Assembly (NCBI RefSeq): GCF_001295795.1
Contig: NZ_LJHY01000002.1
Coordinates: 1 to 64,000 of the forward strand
DNA length: 64,000 bases
DNA from: Novosphingobium sp. AAP83
GTDB taxonomy: Bacteria > Pseudomonadota > Alphaproteobacteria > Sphingomonadales > Sphingomonadaceae
Direction: 5' to 3'
Under the pieces are notes generated by a model. That model did no database searches. It saw nothing but the letters and a program-made list of their open reading frames with translations, and was not told the DNA's origin. Shown piece after piece: positions 8,691 to 16,110 of this stretch. The position numbers were made by a program, and so were the translations under genes. How positions within the stretch are numbered: position 1 is the first letter of the stretch; each line of letters opens with the position of its first letter.

Positions 8691-11600
8691 ATGGCCAAGG
8701 CAAAGACCAATGGGGCAGCAGCAGTGACAACAGGCGGACGCCTTGCGGGCAAGATTGCGCTTGTTACCGGCGCGGCGGGCAATCTGGGCGGCTACATCGT
8801 GCGCCACTATCTGGCCGAGGGCGCGACAGTCGTTATGACAGGGCGCACTTCCGAGCGGCTGGAGGCGGCCGCCACTGCCATGCGGAAAGCCAGCGGCGTT
8901 GACGAAACCCTCCTTGCCACCGTTGTGCTCGATGGCGGCGATCCGCAGTCGGTGCGCGATGGCATTGCCGATGTCGTCAAACGTTTCGGCAAGATCGACA
9001 TTCTCGTCAACAACGCGGGGTCCGCCGGTCCAAAGCAGACCATCGAGCAGCTGCCGTTCAGCGCCGAAGAGCTCGCTGCGCTCCAGAAAAAGGGCTCGAC
9101 CGACACCGAAACCGTGGGCGCGGCCATGCGCAACATCTTCGGCGTGGCATGGAATATTGCGCGCACCGCTGCCTCGGCCATGGGTGAAGGCGGATCGATC
9201 ATCAACGTCTCGACGATCTTCTCGCGCACGCCCTATTATGCGCGTTCCGCCTATGTGGTGCCCAAAGCGGCAATGAACGCATGGTCGCGCGAGTTATCGC
9301 TTGAACTTGGCCCCAAGGGTATTCGCGTCAACCTCGTGTTCCCCGGCCCGATCGAGAGCGAGCGCATCCGCACGGTCTTTGCCGCGATGGACAACCTGCG
9401 CGGAGACGATCAGGGGACCACGGCGCAGACCTTCTTCGACATGATGTCGCTGGAGCGCAGCGTGAACGGCGCCCCGAAGGCCAAGACTTTCCCTGTGCCC
9501 GATGACATCGCCTCAACCTGCGTGTTCCTCGGCAGCGACGAATCCGCTTCGTATAACGGCCACGATTTCGAGGTCACGCATGGCATGACCGTGCGCAAGG
9601 AGGAGCGCTCGACCTATCTCGCGCGTCCGACCATGCGCTCGATGGATGGCGCCGGTCTTGCCATCCTCATTGCGGCGGGTGACGACTGGGAAGATGCGAT
9701 GGAGATCGCCAAGATCCAGATCGCCTGCGGCGCAAGCGTGCTGCTCGGTCTGCCGCGCCAGACCGATGCTTCCATCGCACAAGCGCGGGCGAAGGCCGAA
9801 GGCATTGGTGAGGCGCTCACCATAGTACGGATCAACCGCACCGAACCCGCGATGACCGAGGCGGCGTTAGCGCGCTATACCGAGGCCCATTCGCCGATAA
9901 CCGGTGCCATCATCCTCCCCGCCTTCGCTCGGGGCGAACTGACCGGCAAACTCGTCGACATGTCGGACGAGGAAGTCGCAGCCTTTATGGATGTCGAGTT
10001 GGTCGGCGCTATGGCGCTCGCCCGCGCACTCAGCCGCTATTGGAAGCGACACGATTCGCTGCTCCAGGCACCGCGCTTCATCTTCATGTCGAATGTCAGC
10101 GACGGGCGTGAGAACGTCTATGCCAATGCATTGCGTGCCGCGATCGAGCAACTGGTTCGGCTGTGGCGCTATGAGTCCGAGATTGATGTGGCCCACGGAC
10201 GGCGGCGGCAAGTCGAGTGGGGCAACCAGATCGTGCGCTTCACCAATGCAGAAGCCGAATGCACACGCTTTGCCGCAGGTCATGCTGCGCGCGTGCTGAT
10301 CAAGGAAAGCAAGATCGGCGAAGTCACGCTCTATGTGCCGCGCAGCATTGGCGAGGCCACAGGCGCGCGCAAGGCGATGCCGGGCTTCAGCGAGAACATC
10401 ACCGGGCTGCATCTGGGCAAGGTGGCGCTGATCACCGGCGGTTCGGCAGGGATCGGCGGCCAGGTCGCCCGGCTCCTCGCGCTTGCGGGCGCCAAGGTGA
10501 TGATGGTGGCGCGGCGTGAAAGCGAACTCGCGGTGGCCCGCGCGCGCATTGTCAGCGAACTGGAGGACATCGGCTTTGCCGGGGTCGAACGCCGCGTGCA
10601 GACCATGGCAGGCATGGACGTGAGCAATCTCGACAGCCTCAAGGCCGCCGTTGACGCCACAATGAAGGCGTTCGGCCGGATCGACTATCTGATCAACAAC
10701 GCGGGTGTGGCCGGCGCGGAAGAGATGGTCGTGGATATGAGCCTCGACGCGTGGAACTACACGCTCGACGCCAACTTGATCTCGAACTTCACGCTGATGC
10801 ACCACGCTGTGCCGATCATGAAGGCGCAAGGCTCGGGCTATGTGCTCAATGTCTCGTCCTACTTCGGCGGCGAAAAGTACCTCGCGGTCGCCTATCCGAA
10901 CCGCGCGGACTATGCCGCGTCCAAGTCTGGCCAGCGCGCGATGGTGGAATCGATGGCGCGGTATCTCGGGCCGGAAGTCCAGTTCAACGCAATTGCGCCG
11001 GGCCCAGTCGATGGCGACCGTTTGGCGGGCACTGGCGGAAAGCCAGGTCTGTTCGAGCGGCGCGGCAAGCTGATCTTGGCGAACAAGCGGCTCAATGCGG
11101 TCCATGCGGCTGTGGTCAAGTCGCTGCGGCGCGGGGTGCGGGTGGAAGCGCTGCTCAGCCGCCTTTCGCGCAATGACACAGTGCGCATGTCGCACGATAC
11201 AAACAACCCGCGCGAAATCCGCGAGCTGGCGCTGGCCTGCGCGCGCGAGGGTGACGGCCTGTGCACCTGGGACCGCTATCTCATGACGCCAGATATCGCG
11301 GCCAAGCTGGTTTCGCGGCTGCGCAGTGCTGGCTATTTCCTCGATTCCCCAGAATGGGCCGAACGGCCCGATACGCCGGAAGCAAACAGCAACTGGCTGC
11401 TCAAGACCCCGCCCGAGGACCAGCCTTTCCTGCCCGCTGAAAAGATCGCGGTGGAAGCCAAGAAAGTCGGCACCGGCGTGCTTTCGCAACTGTTCCTCGG
11501 CAAGATGCCAACCGAAACCGACGTCGCGCAGGCCACCGTATTCTTCCTCGCCGACCGCGCCGTCTCGGGCGAAACGTTCATGCCCTCGGGCGGCCTGAGC

Positions 11601-12380
11601 GTGGAACGTTCGACCACCGAGCGCGAACTGTTCGGGAGTCCCAAGCAGGAGCGGCTCGACCAGATGCGAGGCCGCACAGTGTGGCTCATCGGCGAGCACC
11701 TGACCGACTACCTTGCGGAAACTGCGCGCGAATTCATAAGCGAATGCCACGTTGCGCGCGTAGTGCTGATGACCAGCACGGCAGCCGGGTTTGCCGCGAT
11801 CAAGGAGGCGCTCTCCGATATCGAGGATGCGCCGCTTGAAATGGTGCTGCTGGAAGGCGGCGTCGAAGCCGCGATGGACAGCTCGCTTGCGCAATGGGGC
11901 CATCCGACGACGATCGTCTCGACCCCGCTGCAGGCGCTTCCGACCAAGCTCTTCGCCACAGATGCACTGCTCACGCCAGAGGAATTCCGCGGCCTTGTGG
12001 CCGACAACCTCACCACGCATTTCCGGGTGGCGCGCAAGGCATCGCTCTATGATGATTGCCAGCTCGTGCTGGTTTCGCCCGATGTGCCGATGGGCGACAA
12101 AAGCCCGGCGTTTGCTCTGGCCAACTTCATCAAGACGACGCTGCACTCGTTCACTGCCACCCTCGCGGTGGAAAACGAGCGGCTGGTCCACGGCGCCCCA
12201 GTCAACCAGATCAACCTCACCCGCCGCGTGCGTTCGGAAGAGCCGCGCGATCTGGATGAGCATCTGGAAGAAGTGAAGCGCTTTGCCCGCGCGGTACTGC
12301 TGGTCGGCACTCCCCTCCCCGATGCCGAGGATTCGCGCTATCGTGCGCGGATCTATCGCGGGATGTCGATGACGGTGTAG
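8691..12380 (+). CDS. mcr: bifunctional malonyl-CoA reductase
   Basis: A 1,229-aa enzyme, close to the 1,220 aa of Chloroflexus MCR, that reduces malonyl-CoA via malonate semialdehyde to 3-hydroxypropionate with two NADPH. It is built of two SDR-type halves. The N-terminal half has GAAGNLG at 27-33, NNAG, Ser174 and Y188-x3-K192; in the known enzyme this half reduces the semialdehyde. The C-terminal half has GGSAGIG at 583-589, a second NNAG, Ser722/Ser723 and Y741-x3-K745; it reduces malonyl-CoA. The ATG at 8691 has AGGAG six bases upstream and beats the in-frame TTG at 8676. It lies 115 bp after pcs and 25 bp before the acc gene, and its product feeds pcs directly. Confidence 0.95.
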   Translation: MAKAKTNGAAAVTTGGRLAGKIALVTGAAGNLGGYIVRHYLAEGATVVMTGRTSERLEAAATAMRKASGVDETLLATVVLDGGDPQSVRDGIADVVKRFGKIDILVNNAGSAGPKQTIEQLPFSAEELAALQKKGSTDTETVGAAMRNIFGVAWNIARTAASAMGEGGSIINVSTIFSRTPYYARSAYVVPKAAMNAWSRELSLELGPKGIRVNLVFPGPIESERIRTVFAAMDNLRGDDQGTTAQTFFDMMSLERSVNGAPKAKTFPVPDDIASTCVFLGSDESASYNGHDFEVTHGMTVRKEERSTYLARPTMRSMDGAGLAILIAAGDDWEDAMEIAKIQIACGASVLLGLPRQTDASIAQARAKAEGIGEALTIVRINRTEPAMTEAALARYTEAHSPITGAIILPAFARGELTGKLVDMSDEEVAAFMDVELVGAMALARALSRYWKRHDSLLQAPRFIFMSNVSDGRENVYANALRAAIEQLVRLWRYESEIDVAHGRRRQVEWGNQIVRFTNAEAECTRFAAGHAARVLIKESKIGEVTLYVPRSIGEATGARKAMPGFSENITGLHLGKVALITGGSAGIGGQVARLLALAGAKVMMVARRESELAVARARIVSELEDIGFAGVERRVQTMAGMDVSNLDSLKAAVDATMKAFGRIDYLINNAGVAGAEEMVVDMSLDAWNYTLDANLISNFTLMHHAVPIMKAQGSGYVLNVSSYFGGEKYLAVAYPNRADYAASKSGQRAMVESMARYLGPEVQFNAIAPGPVDGDRLAGTGGKPGLFERRGKLILANKRLNAVHAAVVKSLRRGVRVEALLSRLSRNDTVRMSHDTNNPREIRELALACAREGDGLCTWDRYLMTPDIAAKLVSRLRSAGYFLDSPEWAERPDTPEANSNWLLKTPPEDQPFLPAEKIAVEAKKVGTGVLSQLFLGKMPTETDVAQATVFFLADRAVSGETFMPSGGLSVERSTTERELFGSPKQERLDQMRGRTVWLIGEHLTDYLAETAREFISECHVARVVLMTSTAAGFAAIKEALSDIEDAPLEMVLLEGGVEAAMDSSLAQWGHPTTIVSTPLQALPTKLFATDALLTPEEFRGLVADNLTTHFRVARKASLYDDCQLVLVSPDVPMGDKSPAFALANFIKTTLHSFTATLAVENERLVHGAPVNQINLTRRVRSEEPRDLDEHLEEVKRFARAVLLVGTPLPDAEDSRYRARIYRGMSMTV

Positions 12381-12405
12381 CGGGATAGGGTAGCAGGACG
12401 ATTTG

Positions 12406-13335
12406 ATGGACTACCTTGCGTTTGAAAAGCCGGTCGAGGCCCTCGCAAAGCGTGCAGCGACCTTGCGCGCTTCCGGGGGACGGGAAGATGAATCCGCGAT
12501 GCTTGATGAGCGGGCCACGCGCCAACTCATCGACATCTACGCGCGACTGACACCGTGGCAGCGTACCCAAGTCGCGCGCCATTCCGCGCGGCCGCACTTT
12601 GCGCACTACGTGCAAGGCCTGTTTGATGATTTCCTGCCGCTGGGAGGTGACCGCAACTTCGGCAACGATCAGGCTATCATCGGTGGCTTTGCGCGGTTTG
12701 GCGGGCGCGCAGTTGTCGTCATCGGCCATGCCAAGGGGGAGGACACCACATCGCGCCTCAGGCACAATTTTGGCATGGCGCGGCCCGAAGGCTACCGCAA
12801 GGCGATACGCCTGATGGACTTGGCCGACCGGTTTGGCATGCCAGTGATCACGCTGGTTGATACCCCCGGCGCATTTCCCGGAGTCGACGCCGAAGCGCGC
12901 GGACAGGCCGAGGCCATCGCGCGCAGCACAGAAAAGTGCCTTTCGCTCGGCGTGCCATTGATCGCGGTGATCGTGGGCGAAGGCGGATCAGGCGGCGCGG
13001 TGGCGCTGGCGTCGGCCAACCGCGTGCTTATGCTGGAGCATTCGGTCTATTCAGTGATCTCACCCGAAGGCTGCGCCTCGATCCTCTGGCGGGGCGCAGA
13101 CCGCGCTGCTGATGCAGCCGAAGCGATGAAAATGACGTCAGCCGATCTGCTCCAGCTTGGTGTGATCCACCGTATCGTCTATGAACCGGCCGGCGGCGCG
13201 CACCGCAACCATGCCGAGACTATCAAGCGCCTTGCCAACGCGCTACGCACAGAACTCGGCGATATGGCAACGCTTAATGCCGAAGAGCTGCGCACCGAAC
13301 GCTGGAATTTCTTCATGCAACTGGGCGAACTCTGA
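12406..13335 (+). CDS. accA: acetyl-CoA carboxylase carboxyltransferase subunit alpha (operon copy)
   Basis: A 309-aa crotonase-fold carboxyltransferase alpha subunit. Family landmarks are GHAKGEDT, RHNFGMARPEGYRKA, the VDTPGAFPG loop and the GEGGSGGA oxyanion segment. AccA pairs with AccD, and with AccBC biotin carboxylase, to make malonyl-CoA from acetyl-CoA; none of those partners is in this window. Its place 25 bp after mcr suggests a dedicated copy that raises malonyl-CoA supply for the 3-hydroxypropionate module (inference). A separate housekeeping accA is expected elsewhere. The ATG at 12406 is chosen over the adjoining TTG at 12403; AGGAC precedes it. Confidence 0.9.
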   Translation: MDYLAFEKPVEALAKRAATLRASGGREDESAMLDERATRQLIDIYARLTPWQRTQVARHSARPHFAHYVQGLFDDFLPLGGDRNFGNDQAIIGGFARFGGRAVVVIGHAKGEDTTSRLRHNFGMARPEGYRKAIRLMDLADRFGMPVITLVDTPGAFPGVDAEARGQAEAIARSTEKCLSLGVPLIAVIVGEGGSGGAVALASANRVLMLEHSVYSVISPEGCASILWRGADRAADAAEAMKMTSADLLQLGVIHRIVYEPAGGAHRNHAETIKRLANALRTELGDMATLNAEELRTERWNFFMQLGEL

Positions 13336-13421
13336 GAAGTCAAGCGGCAGGTTTTGTGGCAATACCCGACACTCACCATTCGTTTGACTGGCCCCTTATA
13401 GCAACCTGCTGTGATCCTGAG

Positions 13422-13553
13422 ATGCTGATAACGCTCTGCCATCGGCGCGGCTGGTGGCGTTCAATGCCGTAACTCGAACAACGCTTTTGCTGCAAGGAAT
13501 GTGGAAACCGGAATGTGCGGTGTGGTCCAGTTTCGAGATCAGGTGACCGCTAG
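13422..13553 (+). pseudogene. possible relic of a small CxxC zinc-ribbon protein
   Basis: The frame from the ATG at 13422 gives LITLCHRRGWWRSMP, an in-frame TAA at 13470, then LEQRFCCKECGNRNVRCGP and a TAG. The CKECG block with flanking basic residues resembles the zinc-ribbon end of small alphaproteobacterial hypothetical proteins. The internal stop marks it as broken, if it was ever a gene. The rest of the 316-bp gap between accA and the tRNA shows nothing else. Confidence 0.3.
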
Positions 13554-13651
13554 CGTTCAGGGCCAGCCGCCCTAAGCCGCGCCATCTTTCAGGGTGTTTT
13601 TAAGGGCAATTCCCAAAATCCTCTAAATTTTCCAATGAAATCAAGAGGAAT

Positions 13652-13741
13652 TGGCGGAGAGGCAGGGATTCGAACCCTGGATACGGTCACCCGTATGCCG
13701 CATTTCGAGTGCGGTGCATTCGACCACTCTGCCACCTCTCC
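13652..13741 (-). tRNA. tRNA-Ser (anticodon CGA)
   Basis: Read on the minus strand, the 5' arm GGAGAGG (13741-13735) pairs with CCTCTCC. The T arm has the standard GGTTCGAATCC. A long variable arm (TACGGGTGACCGTA) marks a class II serine tRNA. The anticodon loop carries CGA, from TCG at 13705-13707 on the plus strand, reading UCG codons. The 3' CCA is encoded at 13652-13654. It marks the end of the accessory 3-hydroxypropionate block. Confidence 0.93.
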
Positions 13742-13880
13742 GCGAAGTGTCCTTTGGGTGCCTGTGAAGGCATTACCCGGTCGAGGAAGCGCGCGGTTAG
13801 CGCATGGTTTCGGTCTTGCCAAGCAAAAAACGGCAACCTTTTCCATTGGCTCGCTTGTTTGCAGCGCGGCATGCGCCTAT

Positions 13881-14270
13881 ATGAGGGACATGGACCGTGC
13901 GAGTTTCTTTTCGCCTCAAGCCGGACGCGATATTTCGGCTCCCCCCGTCTCAACGGCGCGCTTCTCGATTGGTGAAGTCGTGCGGCATCGTACGTTCGGC
14001 TTTCGCGGCGTGGTGATCGATGTCGATCCCGTCTTTGCCAATAGCGAAGAATGGTATCAATCGATTCCCGAAGACATCCGCCCGCTTCGCGACCAGCCCT
14101 TTTACCACCTCCTCGCCGAAAATGACGAGAGCAGCTATGTGGCCTATGTCAGCCAGCAAAACCTGCTGGGCGATGCCGATGCAGGGCCGGTGGATCACCC
14201 ATCGATCGAAGAGATGTTCGATGGTTTCCGCAATGGACGCTACCACCTGCACCGCAGCCTCTCGCACTAG
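13881..14270 (+). CDS. hspQ: HspQ-type heat shock / hemimethylated-DNA-binding family protein
   Basis: A 129-aa protein whose core (FSIGEVVRHRTFGFRGVVIDVDP, then YHLLAENDESSYVAYVSQQNLL) is the YccV/HspQ fold. In enterobacteria HspQ is a heat-shock protein that modulates Lon-dependent proteolysis; the related domain was first reported as binding hemimethylated DNA. Two in-frame ATGs, 13881 and 13890, compete. The first is used here, though neither has a strong ribosome-binding site. It is convergent with the ABC permease gene, with a 26-bp gap and no obvious terminator. Confidence 0.85.
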   Translation: MRDMDRASFFSPQAGRDISAPPVSTARFSIGEVVRHRTFGFRGVVIDVDPVFANSEEWYQSIPEDIRPLRDQPFYHLLAENDESSYVAYVSQQNLLGDADAGPVDHPSIEEMFDGFRNGRYHLHRSLSH

Positions 14271-14296
14271 GAAGTAGCGGAGGGACGTCCCCCCGT

Positions 14297-15193
14297 TCAG
14301 CTTTTCAGCTTCCAACCGGAACGCAACACAACATAAAGCAGCGCTGCCAGCGCCAGATTCAGCACGCCCAAGCCAATCGCGCCATGCAGAACCGCCAAGT
14401 TGGTATCGCCAATATCGCTCTTGCCCAGAAAGCCGAAGCGGAAGCCCGAGATCACATAGAAAATCGGATTCGCCCGGCTGACCGCCTGAAACGCGGGCGC
14501 AAGATTATCAATCACGTAAAACGTACCTGAAAGCATCGACAGCGGCGTGATCACAAAGTTGGTGATTGCAGCGTTATGATCAAACTTTTCTGCCCAGATC
14601 GATGTCAGCACGCCGATTTGCGCCAAGAGAATTGAGCCCATCAAACCGAACCAGATCACGGCCCAAAGGTGCGCCACGTGCAAATCCACGCCGGGCCACA
14701 GCAGCATCGCACCAGCCACAGCAAAGCCCACCAACACCGCGCGCGTCACGGCTGCACCGATCAGCGCACTCATCAGTTCACCGGTGCTGATCGGCGGCAT
14801 CAGATAATCGACAATCGTGCCCTGTATCTTGCCGCCCAGCAGGCTGAAGCTGGAATTGGCAAAGGCATTGTTGATCATCGCCATCGCAATCAGGCCGGGA
14901 GCCACGAAGCTGGCAAAGTTCACACCCAACACAATCCGGCTGCTGCCACTGGCTCCACCGCCCAGTGCCAGCGTGAAGATCATGAGATAAAGCAGGGTTG
15001 TTACCGCCGGTGCCCAGATCGTCTGGGTCTGCACCTTGAAGAAACGACGGACTTCCTTCATATAGAGAGTCCACAGCCCCAACTTGTTGAAGCCGCGAAA
15101 CACCGGCTGCCCGGGTGGAGTGAAGGTTTCGGCGTTGCGGGGATCCGCGTTGTCGGTGATTGCCCCATCCCGGGGTGACGATTGAATGGCCAT
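14297..15193 (-). CDS. ABC-2 type transporter permease
   Basis: A 298-aa inner-membrane permease of the ABC-2 family (drug, polysaccharide or lipid export). About six hydrophobic segments are seen, beginning TTLLYLMIFTLALG near residue 60. The conserved ABC-2 signature region is around PLSMLSGTFYVIDNLAP, followed by ANPIFYVISGFRFG. No ATP-binding gene lies on either side (hspQ below, gcrA above), so the partner must be encoded elsewhere. The start at 15193 is preferred to the upstream in-frame ATG at 15292, which lies almost at the gcrA start. Substrate unknown. Confidence 0.85.
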   Translation of the reverse strand: MAIQSSPRDGAITDNADPRNAETFTPPGQPVFRGFNKLGLWTLYMKEVRRFFKVQTQTIWAPAVTTLLYLMIFTLALGGGASGSSRIVLGVNFASFVAPGLIAMAMINNAFANSSFSLLGGKIQGTIVDYLMPPISTGELMSALIGAAVTRAVLVGFAVAGAMLLWPGVDLHVAHLWAVIWFGLMGSILLAQIGVLTSIWAEKFDHNAAITNFVITPLSMLSGTFYVIDNLAPAFQAVSRANPIFYVISGFRFGFLGKSDIGDTNLAVLHGAIGLGVLNLALAALLYVVLRSGWKLKS

Positions 15194-15239
15194 GCCGAGT
15201 GCGGTATCGCGCGGGCAAGGCAATGGCAAGAATTGCCGA

Positions 15240-15257
15240 CCGGGCAATGTTGCCCGG
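15240..15257. promoter_or_regulatory. perfect dyad between permease and gcrA
   Basis: CCGGGCAATGTTGCCCGG is an exact palindrome with 8-bp arms and a 2-bp centre. It lies in the 116-bp divergent promoter region, 52 bp before the gcrA ATG. Its size fits a dimeric repressor site. The bound factor is unknown, and there is no GANTC site in this gap. Confidence 0.45.
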
Positions 15258-15309
15258 ACAGAAGAAAACGGTCGGGCACCGCCCCTCCGCATGAAGGACG
15301 TTTGAAGGC

Positions 15310-16017
15310 ATGAGCTGGACCGAAGAGCGCATCGAAAAGCTGGCGAAGATGTGGGAAGGCGGCTCGACCGCCAGCCAGATCGCCGAAGAGCTTGGCGGTG
15401 TCAGCCGCAATGCTGTTATCGGCAAAGCCCACCGCCTGGGCCTGAAATCACGCCCTTCGCCTGTAAAGGCCAACGAGAAGACCGAGGCACCGGTCGTTGC
15501 GACAGCGCCCAAGGTGGCAAAGCCCACGCCGCCACCTGCACCGGAACCGAAGATGGCCGTGCCGCCGCGCCCGGCGCCAACGCCCACTCCTCCCCCGGCA
15601 CCGCGCGCCGCTGCGCCAACGCCTGAACCGCGCGATGTTACTGCGGAACCCGGCACGGATGCGCCGGTGCCCAAGCAGATGCCGCGAATCGTTTCGGTCG
15701 GCCCCGGTGGCTTTTTGCGCCAAGGCCCCGGTGATCAGCAGGCCCCGATTCCGCCAGCGCCGCCGCGCCGCCTCGTGCCCGCTCGTCCCAGCCCTGAAAT
15801 CTCGGACAAGACCAGCCTGCTTGATCTCAATGATCGTATCTGCCGCTGGCCGATGGGCCACCCGGGCGAACCTGATTTCCACTTCTGTGGTGACAAAGTG
15901 AACCCCGGTTTCCCCTATTGCGTCGATCATTGTGGCCGCGCCTATCAGGCACAATTGCCACGCGGACATCGCCGTCCTCCACCGCCAATGCCGTTTGGCG
16001 GCCCGCGCGTTCGTTAA
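15310..16017 (+). CDS. gcrA: GcrA cell cycle regulator
   Basis: A 235-aa member of the GcrA family, the alphaproteobacterial sigma70 cofactor that activates promoters carrying CcrM-methylated GANTC sites. The N-terminal DNA-binding domain begins with the signature WTEERIEKLAKMWEGGSTAS and RNAVIGKAHRLGL. The C-terminal sigma-binding region keeps CRWPMGHPGEPDFHFCG and CVDHC. In between is a Pro/Ala-rich linker of about 120 residues, making it much longer than the 173-aa Caulobacter protein. GANTC sites occur upstream of mraZ and ftsZ in this same window. Confidence 0.93.
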   Translation: MSWTEERIEKLAKMWEGGSTASQIAEELGGVSRNAVIGKAHRLGLKSRPSPVKANEKTEAPVVATAPKVAKPTPPPAPEPKMAVPPRPAPTPTPPPAPRAAAPTPEPRDVTAEPGTDAPVPKQMPRIVSVGPGGFLRQGPGDQQAPIPPAPPRRLVPARPSPEISDKTSLLDLNDRICRWPMGHPGEPDFHFCGDKVNPGFPYCVDHCGRAYQAQLPRGHRRPPPPMPFGGPRVR

Positions 16018-16061
16018 AACTCGGGTATTTTCCCTCGGGACAATACCGGATCGCCAAATTC

Positions 16062-16096
16062 CGCGCGCCGCAGTGGTTAATTCCCTGCGGCGCGCG
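16062..16096. terminator. strong hairpin after gcrA
   Basis: CGCGCGCCGCAG at 16062-16073 is the exact reverse complement of 16085-16096, with an 11-nt loop. It lies between the gcrA stop and the diguanylate cyclase start. No clear U-tract follows, so it may slow or stop transcription or stabilise the mRNA end. Confidence 0.5.
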
Positions 16097-16110
16097 TCGT
16101 TCTACTGTGC

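Noticed and set aside
9867..12263. 798-codon minus-strand ORF opposite mcr
   Set aside because: Antisense shadow of a clearly functional gene; His/Arg-rich translation with no motif or ribosome-binding site.
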